From assembly GCF_001429185.1 (NCBI RefSeq), contig NZ_LMIW01000014.1, positions 92,164-156,163 on the forward strand: a stretch of DNA of 64,000 bases, written 5' to 3'. Source of the DNA: Terrabacter sp. Root85. Lineage in GTDB: Bacteria > Actinomycetota > Actinomycetes > Actinomycetales > Dermatophilaceae. This document shows positions 10,164 through 17,790 of this stretch, piece after piece; the stretch's first letter is position 1, and the number at the start of each line of letters is the position of its first letter. A program made the translations under genes and the position numbers. The notes under the pieces were generated by a model. It was not told the DNA's origin. It worked only from the letters and a program-made list of their open reading frames with translations, and did not search any database.

Positions 10164-10910
10164 GTGTTCTACTGGCGCACCACCACCGCGAGCGACGGCG
10201 ACACCTGCTCCGTCGACCTCGCCTTCACGGGTCGGTCGGCAGGCCGGGGGAGCGGGCCGTATGCCGGTCTCAACCTCGGCGGTCACGTCGGCGACGACCC
10301 CGCCGACGTCGAGGGCAACCGCACCGCCGTCGCGCACGAGATCGACGTCCCACGCGATCGTCTCGTCCTCATGAACCAGGTCCACGGGGCCGACGTCGTG
10401 CAGGTCGACGGGCCGTGGGTCGGGGAGCCACCAGCGGTCGACGGAATCGTCACGCGCGCAACCGATCTCGCGCTCGGTGTGCTGGTCGCCGACTGTGTTC
10501 CGGTGCTGCTGCACGATGCTCGCGCCGGAGTCGCCGGCGCGGTGCACGCCGGTCGGCCGGGCATGCTCGCGGGCATCGTCGGCCGGGCCGTCACCGCGAT
10601 GCGCGACCTCGGTGCGACGTCCGTCTCGGCGACCGTGGGGCCGTCCGTCTGTGGACGGTGCTACGAGGTCCCGACAGAGATGGCGCGCACCGCCGCCGAG
10701 ACCTCAGCGGCCTCCGCCGCACGATCCTGGACCGGGACCCCGGCCATCGACGTGGCCGCCGGCGTCGTCGAACAGCTCGCTGCGGCTGACGTCGCGGTGC
10801 AGTGGGTCCCGGGCTGCACCCGCGAGAGCGGCGACCTCTACTCCTACCGGCGCGACGGCCGTACCGGTCGTTTCGCCGGCATCGTCGCGCTCCGGCCGGT
10901 GCACGCGTGA
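10164..10910 (+). CDS. pgeF: PgeF/YfiH-type purine nucleoside-like multicopper/laccase-domain protein
   Basis: Member of the YfiH family (peptidoglycan editing factor/LACC1 fold), 248 residues. Family marks are LNLGGHVGDDPADVEGNR, the metal/active-site stretch NQVHGADVV, TRATDLALGVLVADCVPVLLHD, AVHAGRPGMLAGIV and the late SVCGRCYEVP, supplying the conserved His and Cys residues. Orthologues sit directly after ftsZ in many actinobacteria. The GTG start at 10164 follows a TAGGTT box (10151-10156) by 7 bases with no ribosome binding site, so the transcript is probably leaderless. A GTG at 10116 would extend across that box. The stop overlaps the next gene (GTGA). The exact in vivo substrate is unknown. 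Confidence 0.88.
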   Translation: MFYWRTTTASDGDTCSVDLAFTGRSAGRGSGPYAGLNLGGHVGDDPADVEGNRTAVAHEIDVPRDRLVLMNQVHGADVVQVDGPWVGEPPAVDGIVTRATDLALGVLVADCVPVLLHDARAGVAGAVHAGRPGMLAGIVGRAVTAMRDLGATSVSATVGPSVCGRCYEVPTEMARTAAETSAASAARSWTGTPAIDVAAGVVEQLAAADVAVQWVPGCTRESGDLYSYRRDGRTGRFAGIVALRPVHA

Positions 10911-11647
10911 CGGGCGCCCCGTCGAGCGGTGACGCGGCGCGACGCGACGAGCTGCGCGACAGCCTCGGTGCCGTGCGCACGCGCATCGAGCGCGGCTGCG
11001 CCGAGGCCGGACGCGACCCCGACGACGTCACCCTCGTCGTCGTCACGAAGTACTTCCCGACCTCCGACGTCCTGCTCCTGCACGACCTCGGCGTCAGGCA
11101 CTTCGGCGAGAACCGCGACCAGGAGGCCGCCGAGAAGTTCCGAGAGGTCCGGCACCGGCTCTCGGAGGCCGGCGCCGAGGCGCCGACCCTCCACTTCATC
11201 GGCCGGCTCCAGAGCAACAAGGCGGCGCACGTCGCGGGCTACGCCGACGTCGTCCAGTCCGTCGACCGCACGAAGCTCGTCGCCGCCCTCGCCAAGGGCG
11301 CCCACGCCGCGGACCGGACCGTCGAGGTGCTGCTCCAGGTGAGCCTCGACGGCGACACGTCGCGCGGTGGTGTCCTCCCCGCCGATGTCGACGCCCTCGC
11401 GGACACCGTTGCGGCACAACAGCTCCTGGACCTGCGCGGCGTCATGGCCGTCGCCCCTCTGGGCGCCGACCCCGACGCGGCGTTCACCCGGCTGCGAGAG
11501 GTGGCGGACGGCATACGTGCTCGGCACCCCGGTGCCGACTGGATCTCCGCCGGCATGAGCGGCGACCTCGAGGCCGGGCTGCGGCACGGAGCGACACTCC
11601 TGCGTGTCGGCACGGCAATCCTCGGTTCACGCCCGTCACTTCTGTAA
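10907..11647 (+). CDS. yggS: YggS/PLPBP-family pyridoxal phosphate homeostasis protein
   Basis: Single-domain PLP-binding TIM-barrel protein of 246 residues, related to alanine racemase N-domains, that buffers free PLP. The PLP lysine is K48 in LVVVTKYFP. Other family sequences are [31 protein letters not shown]-equivalent region DTSRGGV, and the phosphate-binding end [27 protein letters not shown]. It starts at GTG 10907, overlapping the pgeF stop. The YggS gene next to sepF is a long-conserved neighbourhood in Gram-positive bacteria. Confidence 0.95.
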   Translation: MTGAPSSGDAARRDELRDSLGAVRTRIERGCAEAGRDPDDVTLVVVTKYFPTSDVLLLHDLGVRHFGENRDQEAAEKFREVRHRLSEAGAEAPTLHFIGRLQSNKAAHVAGYADVVQSVDRTKLVAALAKGAHAADRTVEVLLQVSLDGDTSRGGVLPADVDALADTVAAQQLLDLRGVMAVAPLGADPDAAFTRLREVADGIRARHPGADWISAGMSGDLEAGLRHGATLLRVGTAILGSRPSLL

Positions 11648-11687
11648 CGTCGTCAACGATCACAATCCGACGTTTTGGGAGTTGGCC

Positions 11688-12170
11688 ATGGCAGGGGCAC
11701 TGCGCAAGACGATGGTGTACCTCGGACTGAGCGAGGAGGACCAGCGTCATGATCGTTACGACGACTACGACGCCTACGACGAGTCCGACCGCTACGACGA
11801 CGAGACCGAGCACACCGCTGCCGTGACGCAGCTGCCCACGAAGCGGCCCGTCGCCGCCGTCGTGCGCGACGTCGAGGTCGGTTCGCTCAACCGCATCACG
11901 ACGATCCACCCTCGCACCTACAACGAGGCCAAGAACATCGGTGAGTGGTTCCGCGACCAGGTGCCGGTCATCATGAACCTCAGCGACATGGACGACGCCG
12001 ACGCCAAGCGTCTCGTCGACTTCGCGGCTGGGCTCGTCTTCGGGCTGCACGGCACGATCGAGCGGGTCACCTCCAAGGTGTTCCTCCTCTCGCCGGCGCA
12101 CGTCGAGATCTCCGCCGACGAGCCCGAGGCGCCGGCGGCCAACACCCGCGGCTTCTTCAACCAGAGCTGA
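11688..12170 (+). CDS. sepF: SepF, membrane anchor of the Z ring
   Basis: Cytoplasmic protein of 160 residues that anchors FtsZ to the membrane in bacteria lacking FtsA. The N-terminal amphipathic helix is [14 protein letters not shown]. An acidic, tyrosine-rich linker (residues about 15-45) follows, then the SepF core: [62 protein letters not shown]. The ATG at 11688 has GGGAG about 6 bases upstream. An earlier in-frame start inside yggS is less likely because the amphipathic helix would become internal. No ftsA is visible, consistent with SepF being the main tether. Confidence 0.95.
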   Translation: MAGALRKTMVYLGLSEEDQRHDRYDDYDAYDESDRYDDETEHTAAVTQLPTKRPVAAVVRDVEVGSLNRITTIHPRTYNEAKNIGEWFRDQVPVIMNLSDMDDADAKRLVDFAAGLVFGLHGTIERVTSKVFLLSPAHVEISADEPEAPAANTRGFFNQS

Positions 12171-12196
12171 GCCCACCAGTCCACCGCCGTGAGCGC

Positions 12197-12245
12197 GAAC
12201 CGGGGTCACAGGACCATCGACCTGGGCCCCGGTTCACACTCTTGC
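12197..12245 (+). terminator. Inverted repeat between sepF and yggT
   Basis: GAACCGGGG at 12197-12205 pairs perfectly with CCCCGGTTC at 12237-12245, with an inner CAGG/CCTG pairing possible in the 31-base loop. It lies 26 bases after the sepF stop and 25 before yggT. It could be a terminator or attenuator that lowers yggT expression, or an operator. There is no T-tract. Confidence 0.45.
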
Positions 12246-12270
12246 CCCGACATCAGGGACACTGACCGAC

Positions 12271-12555
12271 ATGGACGCGTTCTGGACGATCTACGGGGTG
12301 GTGGTCTTCACCTTCTTCATCGCCCTCATCGGCCGCTTCGTCATCGACTGGGTGCAGGTGCTGGCCCGGTCCTGGCGACCCACCGGGGTCGTCCTGGTCC
12401 TCGCCGAGGCCGTCTACACCGTGACCGACCCGCCCCTGCGCGCCCTGCGCAAGGTCATCCCGTCACCGAGCCTCGGTGGCGTCCGACTCGACCTCAGCTT
12501 CCTCGTCCTGATGTTGCTGACCTCTCTCGCTCTCAACGTGCCGAGCTTCTTCTGA
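12271..12555 (+). CDS. YggT-family small membrane protein
   Basis: 94-residue protein with two hydrophobic segments: YGVVVFTFFIALIGRFVIDWV near the N-terminus and LDLSFLVLMLLTSLALNV at the C-terminus. A loop between them carries TDPPLRALRKVIP, the YggT (PF02325) signature. The gene stands between sepF and wag31, its usual place in actinobacteria and many Firmicutes. A role in cell division or envelope organisation is inferred from that context only. ATG at 12271 has no strong Shine-Dalgarno sequence. Confidence 0.88.
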   Translation: MDAFWTIYGVVVFTFFIALIGRFVIDWVQVLARSWRPTGVVLVLAEAVYTVTDPPLRALRKVIPSPSLGGVRLDLSFLVLMLLTSLALNVPSFF

Positions 12556-12624
12556 CCGACCGGCGGTCACCCGTCCCGCACCTCGGGCCGCGGGTGTCCA
12601 CACGCCGATCGGTGAGCATGGCTT

Positions 12625-12688
12625 TGGTTCGTGACCGGAACGTTAGATACCGTTGACCCGAACCATTACGTCTGTATCGAGGTGACAC
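12625..12688 (+). promoter_or_regulatory. wag31 upstream region with shared 12-base element
   Basis: TGGTTCGTGACC at 12625-12636 is identical to 8585-8596 upstream of ftsZ. It is followed, after six bases, by a TA-type hexamer TTAGAT (12643-12648), exactly the spacing of TAACCT after the ftsZ copy. A second promoter candidate is TTGACC (12653-12658), 16 bases, TATCGA (12675-12680). Its start site would fall at or beside the ATG. GAGG at 12680-12683 is the ribosome binding site if a leader exists. Confidence 0.5.
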
Positions 12689-13921
12689 ATGGCGCTTACG
12701 CCTGAACAGGTGCTCAACAAGCACTTCCAGACCACGCAGTTCCGTCGTGGCTACGAGGAGCGGGACGTTGACGACTTCCTGGACGAGATCGTGGCGGAGA
12801 TGCGTTCGCTCATCGAGCAGCGTGACGACTACCTGAAGCAGCTCAACGACTGCCGCGCGAGCAAGAACCAGTCGGCCGTCCGTGCCGACGGTGCGACCGC
12901 GGCCATGCCGGCCGTGGGCCGGCCCGGTGACGACGCCAAGCTCGGCGGCCTCACCGCGAAGATCCAGGACGCGGAGCGCGCCTTCAAGGCCGCCACCGAC
13001 CGCGCGGCCAAGGCCAAGGCCGACGCCGAGAACGCCGAGCGGGTCGCCAAGGAGCGCATCGACCGCGCCAAGGCCGAGGCCGAGCGCGCCGAGGCGGCCG
13101 CCAAGTCCGCCGTCGACTCGCAGGCGCTCAACGACGCCCAGGCCAAGCTCAACGGCATCAACTCCCAGGTCGCCGACGCCGAGGGCAAGCTCACCAAGGC
13201 GCAGGAGAACGCCCGCGCCGCCGAGGAGCGGGCCGCCAAGGCCCAGGCCGACGCGGAGGCTGCCGCGGCCACCGCTGCACGACTGCGCGAGGAGGCCGCC
13301 AAAGCTCCGGCGCCGGCTCCCGCTCCCGCCGCAGCCGCTGCTGCCGCGCCGGCCGCAGCCGCCGCGACGGGCAACGTCGACGCCGCGGGTGTCATCGCCC
13401 TCGCCCAGCGCCTGCACGACGAGCACGTGGCCGCCGGTGAGACCCGTCGCGACGAGCTCATCTCCGAGGCCGAGAACCGCCACCGCGAGCTGCTCGCCGC
13501 GGCCCAGGCCCGGCACGACGATCTCATCAACACCGGTCAGAGCCGTCACGACGAGGCCACCCAGCAGGCCGAGCAGATCTCGGCCGCAGCCGCGGCCCAG
13601 CGTGAGCAGATGATCTCCGAGGCGACCTCGCAGCGCGACCAGATGATCGCCGAGGCGACGTCCAAGCGTGACGAGATGCTCACCGAGGCTCGCGAGCGGG
13701 CCACCGGCATGGTCGCCGAGGCGCAGCAGAAGAAGGCGGCCCTCCTCGAGGAGCTCGACAAGCAGAAGGGCCTGCTCGACCGCAAGATCGCCGAGCTGCG
13801 TGGCTTCGAGAAGAACTACCGCAGCAACCTCAAGTCCTACATCGAGGGTCAGCTGCACGACCTCGACTCGAGCGCCCAGGAGCCGGCCCACGCCGGAGCC
13901 GGAGACGGCAACCAGGGCTGA
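12689..13921 (+). CDS. wag31: Wag31/DivIVA, polar growth scaffold
   Basis: Cytoplasmic coiled-coil protein of 410 residues that binds curved membrane at poles and septa and organises polar cell-wall growth. The N-terminal DivIVA domain reads LTPEQVLNKHFQTTQFRRGYEERDVDDFLDEI. Two long Ala/Glu/Lys/Arg coiled coils follow, separated by an Ala/Pro-only hinge around residues 205-230. The second coil has repeats of the type EATSQRDQMIAEATSKRDEM. It is longer than mycobacterial Wag31 (about 260 residues), mostly through the extra coil. ATG at 12689 follows GAGG by five bases. Genetic context with sepF and yggT supports the call. Confidence 0.95.
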   Translation: MALTPEQVLNKHFQTTQFRRGYEERDVDDFLDEIVAEMRSLIEQRDDYLKQLNDCRASKNQSAVRADGATAAMPAVGRPGDDAKLGGLTAKIQDAERAFKAATDRAAKAKADAENAERVAKERIDRAKAEAERAEAAAKSAVDSQALNDAQAKLNGINSQVADAEGKLTKAQENARAAEERAAKAQADAEAAAATAARLREEAAKAPAPAPAPAAAAAAAPAAAAATGNVDAAGVIALAQRLHDEHVAAGETRRDELISEAENRHRELLAAAQARHDDLINTGQSRHDEATQQAEQISAAAAAQREQMISEATSQRDQMIAEATSKRDEMLTEARERATGMVAEAQQKKAALLEELDKQKGLLDRKIAELRGFEKNYRSNLKSYIEGQLHDLDSSAQEPAHAGAGDGNQG

Positions 13922-13944
13922 GTCCCACCTCGAACAGACGCACG

Positions 13945-13976
13945 CAGGCCGTCCGGGCATCGTCCCGGGCGGCCTG
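13945..13976 (+). terminator. Terminator hairpin after wag31
   Basis: A 13-bp stem with one G-T pair (13945-13957 with 13964-13976) and a six-base loop, 24 bases after the wag31 stop. Confidence 0.75.
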
Positions 13977-14097
13977 AGGTGTATCCGAAGGGCGAACACT
14001 TCGCCCGCATAAGCGTTTCGCGTTTGTGCACGACCCGTGCGGGGCTTATTGTCAGCCCCACTTGTCAGCGTCGACGGCTTGAGCGACGGAGGGTCTG
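13977..14097 (+). promoter_or_regulatory. Promoter region of the H1-like/DksA gene
   Basis: The stretch contains a perfect inverted repeat GGGCGAA-CAC-TTCGCCC (13990-14006), a smaller one GCACG-ACC-CGTGC (14028-14040), and a weak promoter candidate TTGTGC (14024-14029), 16 bases, TTATTG (14046-14051). GGAGGG just before the ATG is a strong ribosome binding site. The 7-bp inverted repeat sits upstream of the promoter candidate and could bind a regulator. This is pattern-based. Confidence 0.4.
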
Positions 14098-15258
14098 ATG
14101 GCGGCGAAGAAGACGGCAGCGGCGACGACCGCGGCCAAGCGGGCCACCGCGAGCAGGACGACGGGCGCAGCCAGGAAGGCAGCGCCTGCGGCGAAGACTG
14201 CGACGAAGCCTGCGACCGCGAGCAGGACCGCGACGAAGACGGCGACGAAGACCGCGACCACGGCTTCAACGGCCAAGAAGGCCGCGACGAGAGCCACGCC
14301 GGCGAAGAAGACGGCGACCAAGGCCGTCCCCGTGAGGACGACGGCGACCAAGGCCGCGCCGGTCAAGAAGGCCGCGACGAAGGCCGCGCCGGTCAAGAAG
14401 GCCGCGACGAAGGCTGCGCCGGCGAAGAAGGCCGCGACGAAGGCTGCGCCGGCGAAGAAGGCCGCGACGAAGGCTGCGCCGGCGCAGAAGACGGCGACCA
14501 AGGCTGCGCCGGCGCAGAAGACGGCGACCAAGGCTGTGCCCGTGAAGAAGACGGCGACCAAGGCCGCCGCCGAGAAGCGGGTCACGACGAAGGCCGCGCC
14601 GGCGAAGAAGACCGCGACGAAGGCCGCGCCCGTCAAGAAGTCCGCTCCGGCGGCTGGAAGGACCACCCGGTCCACGGCGGCGACGAAGCCGCCCGCCACG
14701 ACGTCCACCCGAGCAGGAGCCGCGAGCGCGAAGTCCGCTGCCAAGGCCCCTGCGACACGAACCAAGAAGGCATCAGTGACCACGAGCTCCACGGCAGGAC
14801 CCCGCTCGACCACGAAGAAGGCCGCGGGCACCACGACGAACCGCACCAGCGCCCGCAAGCTCGCTGAACAGCTGCGGGTCAAGGACGACGAGAGCCCCTG
14901 GAGCGAGGACGAGATCAGCGAGGTGCGTGGGGTCCTGCTCGAGGAGATCGAGCAGCACCGCGTCGAGCTCAAGCTCGCGGAGGACGAGCTCGACGACCTG
15001 CTGCGCGCCTCGGGCGACGGCTCGGGCGACGACCAGGCGGACGCCGGCGCCAAGACGGCCGAGCGCGAGCACGAGATCTCCGTCGCGGCCAACGCTCGCG
15101 CGAGCCTGCGCCAGGCCGAGCACGCGCTCGAGCAGCTCGAGGCCGGCACCTACGGCATCTGCGAGAACTGCGGCAACCCGATCGGCAAGCTTCGACTTCA
15201 GGCCCGTCCTCGTGCGACCCTGTGCATGACATGCCAGGAGAAGCAAGACCGCCACTGA
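14098..15258 (+). CDS. Histone-H1-like tail fused to DksA/TraR-type zinc-finger protein
   Basis: 386 residues in two very different halves. Residues 1 to about 255 are almost only Lys, Ala, Thr, Pro and Val, including about ten 10-residue units of the KAAPxKKxAT type, like histone H1 and HupB/Ku tails that bind DNA. The C-terminal 130 residues form a DksA/TraR module: LAEQLRVKDDESPWSEDEI, a helical pair, then a C4 zinc finger with cysteines 355, 358, 376 and 379 (CENCGN ... CMTC). DksA-type proteins act at the RNA polymerase secondary channel, but the DxxDxA tip motif is not evident. I therefore predict a nucleoid or transcription-associated protein without naming a target. GGAGGG supports the ATG. 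Confidence 0.85.
   Translation: MAAKKTAAATTAAKRATASRTTGAARKAAPAAKTATKPATASRTATKTATKTATTASTAKKAATRATPAKKTATKAVPVRTTATKAAPVKKAATKAAPVKKAATKAAPAKKAATKAAPAKKAATKAAPAQKTATKAAPAQKTATKAVPVKKTATKAAAEKRVTTKAAPAKKTATKAAPVKKSAPAAGRTTRSTAATKPPATTSTRAGAASAKSAAKAPATRTKKASVTTSSTAGPRSTTKKAAGTTTNRTSARKLAEQLRVKDDESPWSEDEISEVRGVLLEEIEQHRVELKLAEDELDDLLRASGDGSGDDQADAGAKTAEREHEISVAANARASLRQAEHALEQLEAGTYGICENCGNPIGKLRLQARPRATLCMTCQEKQDRH
14341..14640 (+). repeat. Ten tandem 30-base repeats inside the H1-like tail
   Basis: Units of 30 bases in register with the reading frame encode Lys-Ala-Ala-Pro-x-Lys-Lys-x-Ala-Thr decapeptides. Units at about 14371-14490 are nearly identical in DNA, and the outer ones have drifted (for example an AAEKRVTTKA unit). 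Unit number is likely to vary between strains by slippage. Confidence 0.85.
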
Positions 15259-15273
15259 CGCCCACGCACGCCA

Positions 15274-15300
15274 CGTCGACCCCCCGCGCGGGGGTCGACG
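15274..15300 (+). terminator. Hairpin between the DksA-like gene and lspA
   Basis: An 11-bp stem CGTCGACCCCC/GGGGGTCGACG (15274-15284 with 15290-15300) with a 5-base loop, 15 bases after the stop of the upstream gene. It ends two bases before the proposed lspA start, so it may end transcription or hide the lspA start region. Confidence 0.6.
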
Positions 15301-15302
15301 GC

Positions 15303-16019
15303 GTGTCCACCACTACCTCGACCGAGACCGTGAGTTCGACGCCCGCCGACGAGAGCCGCCCGACGCCCGACCGGCGCAGGCGACTGTTCGTCGTCCTCGG
15401 CGTCGTCGCCGTTCTCGCCTTCGTCAGCGACCAGCTGACGAAGATGGTCGCCCTCGACGTGCTCGGCGACGGCGAGTCACGCCCGTTCGTCGGAGACTTC
15501 ATCCGGCTCAAGCTCATCGGCAACCCCGGCGCGGCCCTGTCGCTCGGGGCGGGCAACACGTGGGTCATGACCGGCATCGCCCTCGCGGTGCTCGTCGCGA
15601 TCGTCGTCGTCGCCCGCCAGCTCGGGTCGCGGGCCTGGGCCATCGCGCTCGGCCTGCTGCTCGGAGCCGCGATCGGCAACCTCACCGACCGGTTCGTCCG
15701 TCCACCCGGCGGCGGCCAGGGGCACGTCGTGGACTTCATCGACTACAACCGCTGGTTCATCGGCAACGTCGCCGACATCTGGATCGTCTCCGCAGCGTGT
15801 CTCGTCGTCATCCTGGCTCTGCTCGGGATCGGCGTCGACGGCCGGCGCGACCACGGCCGGGCCGCGACCGCTCCCGACGCCACGACCGACCAGACCACTG
15901 TCCGGACCACCGGCGAGACGACCACGAACGGCGAGACCGACATGACGCAGCAGACCCACGGGACGCCGGACGCTCCCGAGACGCACGAGGCGCGGCGTCA
16001 GGGGGGCGACCATGCCTGA
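15303..16019 (+). CDS. lspA: LspA, lipoprotein signal peptidase (signal peptidase II)
   Basis: Membrane aspartic protease that cleaves prolipoproteins after lipidation. With the GTG at 15303 the protein has 238 residues. A polar N-terminal tail precedes four membrane segments beginning at [23 protein letters not shown]. The catalytic aspartates are in [21 protein letters not shown] and in GNVADIWIV. The C-terminal 60 residues are a polar Thr/Asp-rich extension absent from E. coli LspA. The start is uncertain: an ATG at 15222 in frame would overlap the previous gene and run through the hairpin, so I prefer 15303. The last eight bases overlap the next gene. Confidence 0.9.
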   Translation: MSTTTSTETVSSTPADESRPTPDRRRRLFVVLGVVAVLAFVSDQLTKMVALDVLGDGESRPFVGDFIRLKLIGNPGAALSLGAGNTWVMTGIALAVLVAIVVVARQLGSRAWAIALGLLLGAAIGNLTDRFVRPPGGGQGHVVDFIDYNRWFIGNVADIWIVSAACLVVILALLGIGVDGRRDHGRAATAPDATTDQTTVRTTGETTTNGETDMTQQTHGTPDAPETHEARRQGGDHA

Positions 16020-16944
16020 CGTGCGCACCGTGCTCGTGCCGGACGGCCTCGAGGGCGAACGCGTCGACGCCGGCGTGGCCCGCCTCTTCGGGGTCTCGCG
16101 CACCAAGGCCGCCGACCTCGCCGCCGACGGCCACGTCGTCATCGACGGCAAGGCGGTCGCGAAGTCCGAGCGGCTCTCCGCCGGCTCGATGCTCGAGGTC
16201 TCGTTGCCGCGCGCCGAGGACAGCCCGAGCCTGCAGGTCATCGCCCAGCCGGTGCCAGGCATGTCGATCGTCCACGACGACGACGACATCGTCGTCGTCG
16301 ACAAGCCGGTGGGTGTCGCCGCGCACCCCAGCGTCGGCTGGAGCGGACCGGACGTCGTGTCGGGGCTCGCCGCGGCGGGCTACCGGATCTCGACCTCGGG
16401 GGCCCCCGAGCGCCAGGGCGTCGTCAGCCGACTCGACGTCGGCACGTCCGGTCTCATGGTCGTCGCCAAGAGCGAGTACGCCTACTCCCGGCTCAAGCAG
16501 GCCTTCCGCAGCCGGACGGTCGACAAGACGTACCACGCCCTCGTCCAGGGCCTGCCGGACCCGGTCGTAGGGACCATCGACGCGCCGATCGGACGCCACC
16601 CCGGGCACGACTACAAGTTCGCCGTGATGAAGAGCGGCAAGCCGTCGGTGACGCACTACGAGGTCATCGAGGCGTTCCGCTACGCCAGCCTGCTCGACAT
16701 CCACCTCGAGACGGGCCGCACCCACCAGATCCGCGTGCACTTCGCAGCGCTGCACCACCCGTGCTGCGGTGACCCGACCTACGGCGCCGACCCGAAGCTC
16801 GCAGCTCGCCTCAAGCTCGAGCGACAGTGGCTGCATGCAAAGGGTCTCGGCTTCGAGCACCCGGGCACGGGGGAGTACGTCCACTTCGAGAGTGACTACC
16901 CGGAGGACCTCCAGCGCGCGCTCGACATCATCGCGACCTTGTGA
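16012..16944 (+). CDS. RluD-family 23S rRNA pseudouridine synthase
   Basis: 310-residue enzyme that isomerises uridine to pseudouridine in rRNA. An N-terminal S4 RNA-binding domain (about residues 14-75, [21 protein letters not shown]) is followed by the RluA/RluD catalytic domain. The catalytic aspartate is D142 in [10 protein letters not shown], with [11 protein letters not shown] and GDPTYG further on. Coupling to lspA is the classic lspA-rluD arrangement, so RluD-type specificity for the helix 69 loop is plausible but inferred. ATG at 16012 overlaps the lspA end by eight bases. Confidence 0.92.
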   Translation: MPDVRTVLVPDGLEGERVDAGVARLFGVSRTKAADLAADGHVVIDGKAVAKSERLSAGSMLEVSLPRAEDSPSLQVIAQPVPGMSIVHDDDDIVVVDKPVGVAAHPSVGWSGPDVVSGLAAAGYRISTSGAPERQGVVSRLDVGTSGLMVVAKSEYAYSRLKQAFRSRTVDKTYHALVQGLPDPVVGTIDAPIGRHPGHDYKFAVMKSGKPSVTHYEVIEAFRYASLLDIHLETGRTHQIRVHFAALHHPCCGDPTYGADPKLAARLKLERQWLHAKGLGFEHPGTGEYVHFESDYPEDLQRALDIIATL

Positions 16945-16973
16945 CCTTCACCCTCGAGGTGAGGGTGAAGGTC
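16943..16973. terminator. Bidirectional terminator between convergent genes
   Basis: A perfect 13-bp stem GACCTTCACCCTC/GAGGGTGAAGGTC (16943-16955 with 16961-16973), loop of five. It starts inside the stop codon of the rluD-like gene and contains the stop codon of the convergent minus-strand gene, so one structure serves both. Confidence 0.8.
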
Positions 16974-17712
16974 CGTGCGGGCCGTTCCGTATGCCGTGTG
17001 GCGGCGTCGTGTCCGTGCTGAACCCGACCGGGGCGGCGCGCTCCGGGTCGGGCCGGCGCGGGTTCGTGGCGGCCACGGTGCCGGAGTCTGCCCGGGACCG
17101 CCACCGTCCGAGAGCGACCCCGAGCCCGAGCGCCAACACCGCGGCGGCGGTCGTCGCCCACCAGGGCACCGCACCGGGAGCCGCCCCCGCGACCGTGGTG
17201 GGCAACACGGCTGCCACCCGGGCGGCAGCCACCGGCCGTGCCGTGGGCGAGGACGTCGAGGTCGGGGACGGCCTCGCGTCGCCGTAGACGCCGAGGGAGG
17301 TCAGCGTCGCGAGGAGCAGGGCGGTGTCCTTGGGCCGGTGCAGCACGGCGGGCGCCTGGAAGAGGTCCTTGCCGTCGGCGAGGTTCATCGACGTCTCGAC
17401 CCAGACGTCGTCGCCGTCGATGATGACGGCGTCGACGCGCCACGGCGTGACGTCGTGGATCAGCCACGTCAGCCGGACCCGCGAGTCCATGAACGACACC
17501 GCGGGCATCGCGTCACCGGTGGGGGTGTTGTAGACGTCGAGGGCCTTCTCGAGGTTCGCGTAGGCCTGGCTCCCGGTGAGGGCGCCCGCGGCCCGGGACC
17601 CGTCGTAGTCGACGGCGAGCACGGACGTCGGGCCGCCGGCGGAGGCCGGCGGCGCGGCCACGACGAGCAGCGCCGCCGCGACGGCGGCGACGAGCAGGGG
17701 GAGTCTGCGCAT
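16948..17712 (-). CDS. Secreted or membrane-anchored protein of unknown function
   Basis: 254 residues that I do not recognise. The start is ATG at 17712 with AGGAGA about five bases upstream; an upstream in-frame start would add 18 residues before the signal peptide. A Sec signal peptide (MRRLPLLVAAVAAALLVVAAPPASA) is followed by an extracytoplasmic domain of about 120 residues containing VLAVDYDGSRAAGALTG and WRVDAVIIDGDDVWVETSMNL. A Ser/Thr/Pro-rich linker and one membrane helix near residues 180-205 (PWWATTAAAVLALGLGVALG) come next. The polar cytoplasmic tail ends in SPRG. It lies 78 bases downstream of the anti-sigma gene on the same strand and may belong to that regulon. Confidence 0.7.
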   Translation of the reverse strand: MRRLPLLVAAVAAALLVVAAPPASAGGPTSVLAVDYDGSRAAGALTGSQAYANLEKALDVYNTPTGDAMPAVSFMDSRVRLTWLIHDVTPWRVDAVIIDGDDVWVETSMNLADGKDLFQAPAVLHRPKDTALLLATLTSLGVYGDARPSPTSTSSPTARPVAAARVAAVLPTTVAGAAPGAVPWWATTAAAVLALGLGVALGRWRSRADSGTVAATNPRRPDPERAAPVGFSTDTTPPHGIRNGPHGPSPSPRG

Positions 17713-17790
17713 GGTGTTCTCCTGGGGCGAGTGGGCCCCCGCGAGGGGCCGACGCCACCTCAACACCGCTGCGGGCGCGGAGGTTCGCCC

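Noticed and set aside
14341..14640. Regular 30-base repeats that resemble a CRISPR array
   Set aside because: There are no unique spacers. Units are contiguous, in frame and encode a Lys/Ala decapeptide. No cas genes are nearby.
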